A stretch of DNA of 64,000 nt from Clonostachys chloroleuca (taxonomy: Eukaryota > Ascomycota > Sordariomycetes > Hypocreales > Bionectriaceae): NCBI GenBank assembly GCA_037952775.1, contig JBANAY010000003.1:5394001-5458000 (forward strand), read 5' to 3'. Below, in pieces: positions 43,954-54,684 of this stretch. A program made the position numbers and the translations under genes. The notes beneath the pieces are model-generated. The model searched no databases and had not been told where the DNA came from. It saw only the letters and a list, made by a program, of their open reading frames with translations. How positions within the stretch are numbered: position 1 is the first letter of the stretch; every line of letters begins with the position of its first letter.

Positions 43954-45579
43954 TCACCCCAGGTCATTCCAAACAGGCCGTCCATCCAGCCAGGTGCCAA
44001 CTACTCTGCAGGTGAGGAGAGAGGCAGGGTCATGTCTCCAGTCACCGACGCCGTCCAGGACAATAAAGTCCGCCCGTTTCCCAGCTGCCAGGCTCCCGAC
44101 CATGTTCTCCGCAAAGCACGAGTAGGCACTCCCCATACTAGAGGCGGCCAGGGCTTCCACCAAGTCGAGCTTGAAGTGCTCATTGCACGTTTCCTTGTCG
44201 TGCGGTCGCTGGTACGTCCTGCGGGTTGTGGCGTTGAAGAGGTTGTTCCACGGCTGGTGCGGTGCCGTGGGTGCGTCCGTCCCGATGGCAAGATTAGCCC
44301 CGCCATCGAGGAATTCCCTGTATGCGAATGCTCTGGTGTAAAGATCTTTGCCAATTAGAGGTGGCCAGAGAGTGTTCTGCTCCGGGTCGCAGTGCACGGG
44401 CTGGACGGAAGCCGTGATGCCCAGCCGGCCCAGGCGACGGGCATCCTCGGGCTTGGTCAGCTCGAGATGCTCGATGCGGTGACGCCTCCCCATTGTACCC
44501 AACGACTCGAGGCCGTTGACGGCCAACGTCACCGCCTCGTCCCCTATGGCATGGAGGGCGCATTGCAGCCCAGAGCCGTCTGCCGCAGCAAGCACACGCT
44601 GCAGAGCCTCGGGCGTCCAGAAGGGCTGCACAGTTTCGCCCGTGGTTTGATACGGTTTGGACACGGCGGCGGTGCAGGCGTCCACCACGCCGTCGCAGAT
44701 GATTTTTATCCCGGCGACTCTCAAGTCGGGTGATGAGGCGAGATTATAACTCTTGTGCAGCTTGCTGGCGTGCTCGACCTGAGCCCTCTCCGTCTCCGCG
44801 TCGCCCGTGGGTAGGACGAGGAAGTGAGCCGCGACGCGCAGCTTGAGCTCCCCAGCAACGTGAAGCTCGCGCAGCAGCTCCCAGTACTCTTGAGTTACAG
44901 CCATGTCGATGACCGTGGTGTAACCGGCGCGGTTGTAAATCGCAACAGCTTCCCGGATCCGATCCAGCTTCTCCGCGCGGGACATGAGGTCGGCAAGGAA
45001 TGGCCAGACCAGGCTCACCACCGCGCCCTCTTCCAACAAGCCCGTGGGTGCGCCATGCTCGTCACGGTGGATGATGCCACCTGGTGGGTCAGTTGAAGGG
45101 AGATTCAGCTCATCCAGTGCAGCGACGTTGCACCATGCAGAGTGCAAGTCGTGCGCGTCAATGTAGATGGGTCGCGGGTCCAAGCCCTCCAGCATTGAGC
45201 TCGTAACCTTGCCTGGTATGGCAGACTGTTTCCAGCGGTGGAAGAGCAGTCGCTTCGCATCAGGTCTGCTGGCTGCTGCCGTTTGGATGGCTTGACGAAT
45301 GTCGTCCAGGCTGCCGCAGTCTCCCAGATCGATCTTGGAGAGGGAAATTCCAAAGTGCAGGAGGTGGACGTGGCCATCCACAAACGAAGGGAGGATGTTG
45401 CGGCCGCCCAAGTCGACTTGTTTCACATCATCGTGGCGCAGAAAGTCAATGACGGCAGCGTCCTCCAGCTGGCCTGTGTACTCGATTATATTGTCCCGGA
45501 TCGCCAGGCAGGAAAGCGGTTGCTGCAGCTTAGGAGACTCTCCAGTAATAATCCGTGCATTCTTAGCAAGGGTCCTCAT
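43954..45579 (-). CDS. YtcJ-like amidohydrolase (amidohydrolase_3 family)
   Basis: A single-exon 541-residue ORF. Landmarks of metal-dependent amidohydrolases: GHVHLLHFG with His70 and His72; KIICDGVVDACTAA (region of the bridging residue); CALHAIGDEAV (metal His); RIEHLELT (metal His); and AIGTDAPTAP with the catalytic Asp. LEEGAVVSLV and YTTVIDMAVTQEY are also typical of the YtcJ branch, whose members hydrolyse exocyclic amide or imine bonds of poorly known substrates. Length and order match the family, with no lesion and no signal peptide, so a cytosolic enzyme. It is co-oriented with the regulator, MFS transporter and 2OG oxygenase, suggesting degradation of an imported amide. Confidence 0.88.
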   Translation of the reverse strand: MRTLAKNARIITGESPKLQQPLSCLAIRDNIIEYTGQLEDAAVIDFLRHDDVKQVDLGGRNILPSFVDGHVHLLHFGISLSKIDLGDCGSLDDIRQAIQTAAASRPDAKRLLFHRWKQSAIPGKVTSSMLEGLDPRPIYIDAHDLHSAWCNVAALDELNLPSTDPPGGIIHRDEHGAPTGLLEEGAVVSLVWPFLADLMSRAEKLDRIREAVAIYNRAGYTTVIDMAVTQEYWELLRELHVAGELKLRVAAHFLVLPTGDAETERAQVEHASKLHKSYNLASSPDLRVAGIKIICDGVVDACTAAVSKPYQTTGETVQPFWTPEALQRVLAAADGSGLQCALHAIGDEAVTLAVNGLESLGTMGRRHRIEHLELTKPEDARRLGRLGITASVQPVHCDPEQNTLWPPLIGKDLYTRAFAYREFLDGGANLAIGTDAPTAPHQPWNNLFNATTRRTYQRPHDKETCNEHFKLDLVEALAASSMGSAYSCFAENMVGSLAAGKRADFIVLDGVGDWRHDPASLLTCRVVGTWLDGRPVWNDLG

Positions 45580-46217
45580 GTTGTATCAGGAATATGCCAA
45601 ACAGGTCACTCGATCTTCAGCTTTGTCGACTATGATGCTGCGAACGAGTGACTCCTTGTCTTCTTGCCAATAAATACTCCGGAAAAGCACTGACTAATGC
45701 TTGAAGAGCAGAGCACAGCTTGTGATCGCCTTGCGATAGACCCATGAGCCGAATCTCTCCTGGTTTTTGGGCACTGGGTCAAATCCACAGGTGCACCATG
45801 CCGCTTCTGGGTAATGTTCGCGACTAAGTGGGCTCTTGTGCAAATGTCACCGAACTAGCGCAGCCTGGTCTATTATCAACCGATTCGTTGATGCCCCTCT
45901 AGGTTGAAACTGCTTTGACCCACAGGAACCCCTTCCATTCTGGCCTACCCTATAGCAGAAAATCAAATCTTAGAAATTAATAGATAATAACATTAAATAA
46001 ATATTTTTAAAAATCTCAATTAGTATATATTGATATAAACTATTTAATTATAGGTTTTTATAATTCAATTCACTTTATGCAAAGTATATTCGTTATAATT
46101 ATAATTTTGGTGAGCGTAGGTATGTGTTTCTATAGAGAAAGATAATATGAGGTTACCAATGTATGTAGTTGAGGATCTCACACTCACGTGATGCAATCAT
46201 CTTACTAAGCCAATCTC
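45580..46217. other. Intergenic with AT-rich patch
   Basis: The promoter side of the amidohydrolase, followed by an AT-rich stretch (about 45960-46130) resembling RIP-affected DNA, which runs into the repeat array at 46218. No gene recognised. Confidence 0.4.
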
Positions 46218-46460
46218 TCGCGACTGCCTATTCTAGCCTAAGCGGCCTCCCCTTGAATAACGCGTCGCGATTGAACTGCTTGACGCGATAGCTTTGTCCC
46301 GCTACAGCAGCTCTTCCCTGACTGATCTTTCGCGATCGAACAGCCCGACCGCGATAGCTTTGTCGGCCCCAGCTGTATTCCTGACCTAGCTATCGCTATT
46401 GAAAGGGCCTGCCGCGACAGCTTTATCCGGCTGCTGCGGCTCTCCCTTGGATAACAGCTC
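46218..46460. repeat. Degenerate minisatellite, about four copies
   Basis: Units begin at 46218 (TCGCGACTG), 46265 (TCGCGATTGAAC), 46330 (TCGCGATCGAAC) and 46391 (TATCGCTATTGAAA), spaced 47, 65 and 61 bp. Each later unit contains GCGAYAGCTTTRTC and ends with CTCTTCCCTTG- or TTCCTGAC-like sequence. The units are GC-rich next to an AT-rich patch, so this may be part of a decayed element. Confidence 0.55.
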
Positions 46461-46672
46461 TTCTCTCAATGTCGTCGTGCTTTCACCCTTCACCACACAT
46501 CGTTGGTGTGTTCGTAAAATCGTCACCATCTTTTGGTCGATATGAATTGTAGGTTCTTATTAGGTCATGAGATTAATTTGTTAATTATGCTTTATTAATT
46601 TCTTAACTGCTTCAATTACGTTGATTCAGGATGGTCAACACTTTCCTCTCAATCCTGACATTTAACTGGGTT

Positions 46673-47800
46673 TTAGAGAAACTGTTCTGGTGTTGTGTCC
46701 AGAAATTCTCGCTGTTCCTCGATAAACTTCTTGACGCTCGCAGTGTCAAATGCTGCGCCAGCCTCCTTTTGCTCGCGAAGCCACTGAGCTTGGAGTCGCA
46801 TACGCTCCTGTAGAAGCTCAGCACGGTAGTGACAGTAGTCGTAGAAAAGTCGGCTGTTGTCGCTGATGGTAACACAGGTCGTCAGCACCGTCTCGTCCTT
46901 GATGAGAGGGTTCTTGGGTCGGAAGGGGGTGATCATGGTGATACGCTCCCGACCGCCCAGTGCCTTGAGAGCGGCATGCTCAATGTAACGGCCCTGGAGA
47001 ATGACGGCGGTTCCCTGCGACGGTCAGTATGCGTGAATGAGGTAGTATGCGGCTGGTTCTAGTAATCACTTACCATGGTAGGTCCTCGGACCTTTCTGAC
47101 CTCGCCGTCACCGGTGCGAAGAGCAGTCTCGCCGCCAGTCATACCGGCACAGTCAGAGAGCATAGTGACGCACACAAAAGGGAAACTGTCATAATGCCAA
47201 GAGAAGCCAACGTTGTCCTCAGCCTTCTCTTCCCCACCATCCTTATTGACAAGGACATTGACATGGGCAATCTCATAGTCAAATGCGGGAACAAGCTCAA
47301 TGCCAGCAACCTGGGAGACGGCGTTGGCAACTTGAGGAGACTTCCACAAAGCGTGGACGAAAGGGGCATCCCTATAGTACATTAATTGGGTGTTACATTG
47401 GCGGTGGCAAGTATCACACTCACTCAGCAGAGATACCTCGAATCATATTCTTGGTAAAGGTCGAGCTGAACTGGTACTTGTCCAGGACCGGTTCGCTGAA
47501 GATCTCGGCGCGGCACTGTTGAACGGCTTCCTGGGAGAATAGCTGGAAGGGCTCGGAGGTGGCGATGGGGGAGATGCCGCAGCCCTCCAGGCCAATCTCC
47601 TTCATGGTGTAGACTCGCGAGGGAGGCTGAAAGGCAACATGCTTCTCAGCGTGAAAGGGGACCTTTTCAATAGCCCGAGCGGCATCAAGAAGAGACTGTG
47701 GGAGTTGGTTGCTCGGCCGCATGGGCTTCTTGTTGGTAGGGCCGACGGGTTTCGGAGCTCCCTTGACGGGGGAAACGATCTGGAGGACTGAGCTGGCCAT
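46673..47800 (-). CDS. 2OG-Fe(II) oxygenase superfamily protein
   Basis: Three exons (47800-47424, 47371-47074, 47014-46673), all in phase, give 338 residues. Exon 1: MASSVLQIVSPVKGAPKPVG through MKEIGLEGCGISPIATSEPF. Exon 2: DAPFVHALWKSPQVANAV, YEIAHVNVLVNKDGGEE and GFSWHYDSFPFVCVTMLSD. Exon 3: GTAVILQGRYIEHAALKALG and ERITMITPFRPKNP. HYD supplies the first metal His and Asp, and the His in RYIEHAA is a good candidate for the distal His, with ERITMITPFRP holding the 2OG-binding Arg. These soluble enzymes oxidise small molecules using 2-oxoglutarate. Substrate unknown. It is the most upstream member of the co-oriented minus-strand block. Confidence 0.8.
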
Positions 47801-50200
47801 TGCGATGATGTGCGAATAACTGAGACGAGAAGGCTCAATGGTTTCCCAGTAATGCGGGCAGAGGAGGAAGGAGGCTTTGAGCTTTGGAAAGCGTTTGATG
47901 ATGCTCTGGTCTGTTCTGAAGACATCTAAACAACAGCATAGCAGAAAGGGTCGTTTTTATATTGATTATGTAGCCATGGTGTCCTCCACGTTTGCCCCGG
48001 CATTCCGGGGAGAAGAATACTAGAAGGGTTGTTGTCAACCGTAGGATGGGGACGGCCGTTGGGCATTAGCTCCATAGCGGTATCATGATAGTGTCCAATA
48101 ACTGTCATGCCTAATCTTGATTGGTATCAGAAGCACCATGAAATGCATAGTAGAGATGGGGAAGGCCACATGACCACATGTCAGGGCTCAGATCAATCAT
48201 GGCTGAGCGGCCTCAATCGTTCTAGATTGACTATATCCGTCCTTGAGGCTCCTCCGGATTGGCTGTATGCATGGTTTAACAAGCGCATACCATAAACGGA
48301 GAGTGTGTCCGCTAAGATCCCATCTCCACTTGAGACAGAATGCGTGACCATGATGAACTTAATTCCATAGCCGACAGGAGGTTAGCATCCCAGCATCCTC
48401 GTTTTCATGCATACACTAAGGGCTGAACCTCCGATGCTGTCGGAATGCAAGTGCATCCTATTTGTGATAACAACGGATAGATATGGGGAAAAGGGTACCC
48501 TGGAAAAGGTCCCACTGTCAGTTGCAAGCGGCGTGATGATGATCTTAAGCCCTTCTATCTTGTAGAGCTTATCGATGGCGTGAGTCTTGTTTCCAGGATT
48601 CCCGAGTAACCGAACACAATCTAAATGGGACGCCGAGAAAGCGAGATGGGGATAGCAGCCTTCCTCAGAGGACAGATACGTGTAACCCTCAGAAAGCTGC
48701 CACCGATTCTCGGCTTCGAAGCCGAGACGATGTTGTTGACGGAAGCCGATACCGAACCCAGCAAGTCGGAATTTTAAATATGTGTCTAGATGTAACAAAG
48801 CAAGCCAAGGATAGCGAGTTTGAGGCCCGTGGATTTGTTTGTTTATTTATATAAGCGTCCCATCAACGGGATTGGATGAATAGAAGATCTCAAATTGCTG
48901 AGTGGCCTGTCACTGTTACTTATTTCTGGCTAAAGATAGGCCGTTACAGCCCATCTGAGGCTCCCGTAAGGTATAGTGGGGGCCCGAGTTTCGCAGGTTC
49001 CCGTACAACCGGACTTCGATGCGATATGATACTTGCTTGTGGTCATACACACATGGATCTCTGGATTCATTCTACACTGAAAAGATGAGTGAATTGTATC
49101 AATTCACTCTTGAAATCATGACTTATCTTGAGCTCTTTCTTACCGAGGCACTGTAAAATCTGCTTACGACTTGTGATTTGTTCTTTAGAGCAAACTATCA
49201 ACTAACAGCCCGCTTGCTGGGACCTTACATAATAATTGACAGCCGTGCCCTTCTCCTCGTCCAGTACGAATTCAAAATTGTGTGTCTCGTGAATCTTTTC
49301 GTCTGGTTTTGCTATTTATCCCATCTCGTAAGCTCGATCTATTTCCTTAACACTAAAACGCCAAGGTTGGAGACACAGCAAAAGTTCCGGAGCCTCGCGA
49401 TTAGTAATCCACTAAGCATACCTTCTACCTGGTCGTCGTTATAGGTGCCGGTATGGGGTATCATCATTGTTGAAATTCCAACAACTTATGGTCTTGGAAC
49501 GTCAGTCAAATCTTGGAGGAATTGGTAGATCAATAGATTCCCAGGTGTCGCTTGCGATATATAACTGAGCTAAAGGCCTTTGGGCTTTCTACTACAGCGG
49601 CTGACGGTTATAATTACAGCCCAGCCGCATTCTATTCGCTGTCTTTCGCGTAAAATCCCGAATGACTTACTCTTTCGCACTCCTAAAGAGATTTTTTACA
49701 CAACTAGCAAAAGTTTACCCATCACTTCCGATTCAAGAGTAGGTTTTCGTAATTGCGGAACCCGTTGCTTATATCAAACACGGACTCCGTACCCCGGCCC
49801 CTCGTTTCGTATTCTACCCTGGTATGGCTATGGTAATATCCAATCAGCTTTGTTTGTGTCAAATTATACCCACGATACGTACTGTCCTGCCTCGGGAAAT
49901 GGGCCACTTTGTCCATCTAGATCGATGCCTATTGCCAAATTTGACAAAGATGCTCAGCCTTAGTCTGTCTTGTTGTCGGCAAAGAGGCCTGCTAGCTGAC
50001 TCGATGACGATTCGGATTACGCATTCCGCGGGTACGAGAAATTCTTTATCATAAAATGCGGTTGTAATCATTGACACTCCTCGCTCTTTCGCATGCTCGC
50101 TTAGTCGGAGAAGATTAATCTCACCCTGCTTCCCATCCATGCCTTACATGACCTTCTAAATCTAAACGAAAAGAGGGCTGAGCACTGTGCTCCTGCACTA
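47801..50200. other. Gene-poor region
   Basis: A minus-strand ORF at 48382-48798 (138 codons) and a plus-strand ORF at 49580-49963 have no recognised domain, signal peptide or splice context. They are left unannotated as genes. Promoters of the 2OG oxygenase (minus) and the regulator at 50201 (plus) lie at the two ends. Confidence 0.4.
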
Positions 50201-51375
50201 ATGACATCGGTTCGTCGCAAATGGCATCTCAAGTCTCGAAATGGCTGCGAAACTTGCAAGACGAGGAAAATTAAGGTGAGCGGGTAAGCAGTATCTTCCG
50301 TATTGGTACGACTAACCATCCTTCATTCGATGCATAGTGCGATGAGCTTCACCCTGAATGCTGGAACTGCATAAAGAAGGGTCTAAGATGCAATTTCAAA
50401 TCATTGCGACCAATTGCAGTAAAAGAGCCACTAGATATCGAGCTTGAGCACCTCGAGCATCTCGAGCTTCTACACCACTTTACCATCTCTACTGCTTCGA
50501 CTCTTGCAAACGAGTCCGAAATCCGTGATCTGTGGCGCGTATGGGTGCCGCAGATGGCATTGTCCGTCCGCTATGTCTTTGAAGGCGTACTTGCGCTTGC
50601 GGCTCTACACAAGGCTCGTTACAATCCCGAAAGAAGAGAGAGTCTTGAAGCTCGAGCTATGGAATATCACAACGCTTCGCTGGCAAGGGCTCTGCCGCTG
50701 GTAACTCACCCAAACCGGCACAATGGTGCGCATCTCTTCCTGTTTGGTGTCTTGACCCTCCTATTCAGCCTTGCCAAGCCGCGCACGGCCGATGACATAT
50801 TTCTTGTCGGCAGTGGCGTCGTACCTGAATGGTTCTATCTCCTCCGTGGAATCGACACAGTCATCGAGGCCGAGAGCGCAATTGAAGCGTCCCCCATCTC
50901 ACTTATTTTTCGCGCAACCAACCCGAGCTTTGAGTATTGGCGATCCCACGAGCCCGTGGAACATGATGCCCTTACCGCCTTGAAGGCCAATATCCGTGCT
51001 CGCACGCAGGCCTCCAATCAAAAGACCCTACTGGATGCGGTGGAAGGTCTGCAAAGAAGCTTCACTTTTCGTTCCAGAGACAACCTGCAGTTTCAACACA
51101 AGATGCGCGGGTTCTACACCTGGTTGTACGACATAAGTGATGAATATCTGAAGCTGCTGCGGCAAGGAGACTGCGAGGCTCTGTGTGTGCTCGCTTTCTA
51201 TTCTGTGCTCCTCAAGGACCTGGAACGGCACTGGTGGCTCGAAGGGTGGGCCGTGCATTTGCTGCAGCGTATCTATTTGTTACTCGACGATGAACATCAA
51301 CTATGGATTCGGTGGCCTGTTGAGGAAGTAGGCTGGGTTCCGCCTTGTGTTTCAAGTGTTAGCTACCAAACATGA
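50201..51375 (+). CDS. Zn2Cys6 transcription factor (UPC2-like)
   Basis: Exon 1 (50201-50275) MTSVRRKWHLKSRNGC and a 62-bp GTGAGC...CATAG intron lead to exon 2 (50338-51375), giving 370 residues. The zinc cluster is C-X2-C-X6-C-X6-C-X2-C-X6-C in the first 45 residues, split by the intron just before the third Cys. The rest matches the fungal C6 regulator type with a short middle domain: LELLHHFTISTASTLA, WVPQMALSVRYVFEGVLALA, LFLFGVLTLLFSLAKPR, WFYLLRGIDTVIE and GDCEALCVLAFYSVLLKDLE. The LLHHFT...ALAALH layout is that of sterol-regulator UPC2-like and related proteins. It ends in WIRWPVEEVGW. Neighbouring convergent amine oxidase may be its target, but no site shows this. Confidence 0.83.
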
Positions 51376-51824
51376 TCAATATCCTGGTAGAGACATCTCA
51401 TATTGAATAAATTTCTCAAGTAGTGGCAATGCTTTCACAATCAGAAATATCGATTCAACTCTTGACTGCAACAAACTAGAATGCTCGTGATCTTCTGTTA
51501 ATAGTATAAGAGTGCCGATGGGTAGAATAGAAACTCATAAGATTGAACTCAGGTGAATAAAGTCTTTGTTATTTCTACCGATCTAGTTTGCCGCAAACCA
51601 ATGTAATGATGCAATGAAAATTAGAAAATAACCTGTCCATCGCACAAGATTAAACAGGGATCCTGGTATTCAACCACCCTATCCCAGTTACAACGAGCAC
51701 GATACTCGCCAATTCCCACTCACGGGCCTAAAGTGCGTTGCCCAGCGATAATGTGACTTGAGAAACTGTCACAGATTTCCTATAGGCTCAGTTAAATACT
51801 GGCCAGAGATCAGAACTTAAATCC
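51376..51824. other. Convergent 3' region
   Basis: Between the ends of the regulator and the amine oxidase. No gene recognised. Confidence 0.4.
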
Positions 51825-53261
51825 TTAAAACTCAGCTAGAATTTCAGCGGCCACCCGCTCTCCTGCTCGAATAGCCCCATCCATGTATCCAATCCAATAC
51901 GGAGCCGTCTCCGTTCCAGCAAAATGAATCTTGCCAGCAGGAGCTCGAAGAAAGGACCCTAATTGGGTCAGAAGCCCGGGACCGGCATTGGCAACTGGAC
52001 CTCCACGAGAAAACTCCTCGAGATCCCATCTCTGTAGGAAAAAGTCGGACACGTTTGCTGCCCTAGGCCCAAGGTATCGAACCAAGTCCTGGGTAACTAG
52101 GTCCTGAATCTCGGACACGGTCGCGCCATCAAGTGCGCGCATTTCATCAGCTTCAATGAACCCCATGATGGCGCCAAAGCTGGCGTTGGCCGGGGAGTTG
52201 TCAAATGTGACGCGAATGACTCCGCTATCACTGACCACTCCGCCGTTCAGTCCGAGGCTCCGCCACCATGGAGTCGGGTATACTGCGATGGCCTTGCCCA
52301 CGGCGCCCATCGGCATGCGTTGAGTAAGCTGATCGCGGCCAGCGGGGAGCGGGGGGTCGTAGACAATCCGCGATGCAAGAGGGGGTGACATAGCGAGGAC
52401 AACGTGCTTTGCCCTGACTTGCGTGGATCCAGTCTGCACAGTATAGCCTTGGCCGTTTGCAACGACTTTACGCACGGGGTTTGAGAGGAGAATGTTTTCC
52501 AAGCCAAGCTTTTGGGCCATTTTGATGGGGATGAGCTCCGCGCCTCCATTGACGCGGCTGTCCTGAGCTCCTCCCCTGGTACCCATCAGTCTCTCGACAG
52601 TGCCGGGCGTCGTTTCATTGCCTGCGGCTGCAATGTATGTCGCAGCATAAAGCGTCGATATCTCGTTAAGCTCGGTAGAGAAGATGCTTCCCATAGCGGT
52701 GCTAATTATCGGGCGTGAGCCATCCACCGTAGTCTTGTCCTGAACAAAGGTTTCCAACGTCATGCCGTCGAGATATGTAGCATTTGGGTGGTTCCAGGGC
52801 GCCATGATATCAATTCCAGCGGCGAGCGTGTCGAGTTCGCCCAGGACACCGAGTAACTCTGAGAGCACGTCGCCCTCCAAGGGGGGCACCCCACCAGACG
52901 AGGTGTCATAGTGATATGGAGTGGCATTTCCTTTATAGTAGAAGGTGCTGTTGCCAGTCGTGTATGCCTCATATGTGGTGAGTCCCAAATCTGCAGCCCA
53001 CGCGAGGATGCGATCTTGAGTTGGGCCAACAAATTCGGCTCCTAGTTCGGTAATACCCCCATAAGGCATATCTGCGTCCAGAATACGCCCTCCGACACGA
53101 TCACGGGCTTCCAGGATGACGAAAGTCTTCCGGGCTGCGGCAATTTGGTGTGCAGTGGCAAGGCCTGATAGCCCTGCCCCGACAATGGCGACATCGACGT
53201 CGAGGGTATCTGCCAAAATCATAGTGGCAAACGCCAGAATCAGATACATTAAATTGGTCAT
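51825..53261 (-). CDS. Secreted flavin monoamine oxidase, cysteine-free
   Basis: A single-exon 478-residue protein of the flavin amine oxidase family, which oxidises amines to aldehydes with release of ammonia and H2O2. Signal peptide: MTNLMYLILAFATMILA. FAD binding: VAIVGAGLSGLA with GxGxxG at 28-33, then EARDRVGGR (51-59). Substrate-side LGAEFVGPTQDRILAWA follows. The C-terminal FAD motif is HFAGTETAPYWIGYMDGAI. No cysteine occurs anywhere, so the covalent Cys-FAD bond of human MAO is impossible and binding must be non-covalent. Six N-glycosylation sequons (NST, NAT, NAT, NET, NAS, NVS) support export. No peroxisomal PTS1 (ends LAEF), unlike MAO-N. It may feed the amine/amide block upstream. 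Confidence 0.87.
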   Translation of the reverse strand: MTNLMYLILAFATMILADTLDVDVAIVGAGLSGLATAHQIAAARKTFVILEARDRVGGRILDADMPYGGITELGAEFVGPTQDRILAWAADLGLTTYEAYTTGNSTFYYKGNATPYHYDTSSGGVPPLEGDVLSELLGVLGELDTLAAGIDIMAPWNHPNATYLDGMTLETFVQDKTTVDGSRPIISTAMGSIFSTELNEISTLYAATYIAAAGNETTPGTVERLMGTRGGAQDSRVNGGAELIPIKMAQKLGLENILLSNPVRKVVANGQGYTVQTGSTQVRAKHVVLAMSPPLASRIVYDPPLPAGRDQLTQRMPMGAVGKAIAVYPTPWWRSLGLNGGVVSDSGVIRVTFDNSPANASFGAIMGFIEADEMRALDGATVSEIQDLVTQDLVRYLGPRAANVSDFFLQRWDLEEFSRGGPVANAGPGLLTQLGSFLRAPAGKIHFAGTETAPYWIGYMDGAIRAGERVAAEILAEF

Positions 53262-54684
53262 ATTGGCTGGTGGAGTAGAGAGTTGCTGAAAGGCAAGGTA
53301 GGATAGCTTATTTAGATAGGTGCAGAAACCGGTGAGGTTCGCAGCCTTATTTATCCTCGTTTCTCACAGCAATAGGGTAATAAATCATATGTAGTATGTT
53401 GTTGCATTTTTGGGCGTTTCGGACTGTCGTACAGTCGGCCGTCTCGGGTTGTCGTACCCTCGGGCACCCTGGCCACACGTCTTATCTGTATCTTGATGAG
53501 AAGTCGCTTCGTAGCTATATCCACAAACTTGGTAGAATGCACCGCCTCCTGAATTTCCCGACTTTGATTCAAAAACCGCATCTTTTCGGGTTCCCGCTTC
53601 GTCAGATTTGTGGATACCTCACATAAAAGGGATTTAAAATCAAACCGGTAAGCGGTCCCTTACTGGAGGCTTCCATTGGCAAGCAATGCATGTCTCAGAC
53701 CATCACAGGCAGTGCAACCATTCAAGCTCAGCATGCACGAGCGCCATGAAGGATGCTCTTACACTCTGACCAACCTACACCTGGCTTGACGAAGTAAAAG
53801 TTGTCGGAAAGCCGGCTCATCATACTGTTTCTGGGGTACATGTGGAGCCTTCACCGCAGTTATGGTACTTAGTGAAGGTACATAAGGTGATAGAAGTCTC
53901 TTCCTCAAGACATTGTTGTAACCAAAGGTCCAAAACCAAGCACCAACAACCCATTCAACCGCATGTGTAGCATTGCATTTCCAGTCTCGTAGTAGGATTA
54001 CACAAGAGCTGTTGGTACTTTTGATCGCTGTTGGTTGCGGGCTGACCAATGTCGATATCAATTCTTATTGCTGCGCCACCTGATGTCGCAATACAGGCCG
54101 TGGGAGAGGCATGACGCACTTTTCGATGTAACATAATAGTTGCCAACTAAGCCTCTCAAGGAAACCCGATTTGTTCTTGGCAAAACACCCTCTCGGCAAA
54201 GCACAAATCTCTGCACCTAGTTGTAAAGGAATGCATTGATCCTGCGCCCATTGCATCGGACCGAAGGGTGCTTTGGTAGATGGAAAACTACACCCCCCGC
54301 TTTCTGTAGACTTTCAGTTTTATTGTGGTCTGCAGTTTTCACACATCCATACACCGTGAGCTGCATTGGCCGAGATATGGTGTCCCCCCGAGACAATGGA
54401 ATTAAGGCATCCCAAAGCCGACAATGGCTAGATCCAGCGAGCCACGAAGATATGTGATTTGTAACTGACAGTTTCGCTCAAAACCCAGTCTTGGGAATAA
54501 TGGCATGTCCAGCCTTGGGGGCTGGAAATGGAAAAATATACTCTTGCTAACCCCGTTATCCTCCCCATCTTCTTTTCCCCAAGGCCCTGGTGACTTTATC
54601 GAAAAGCGCACCAAGGGAGAATTCGATCTTAATCACTATTTTAAAGTATTGCATCTCCGTCCATGAAGATATCATCTTTGAGAC
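53262..54684. other. Intergenic, nothing recognised
   Basis: Upstream of the divergent amine oxidase and GMC genes. Short ORFs have no domain features. Confidence 0.4.

Noticed and set aside
44032..45673. Long antisense ORFs opposite the amidohydrolase
   Set aside because: They mirror a high-GC real gene in other frames and show no domain or splice context.
48382..48798. 138-codon minus-strand ORF as a gene
   Set aside because: No recognised domain, signal peptide, intron or neighbour link; composition does not stand out.
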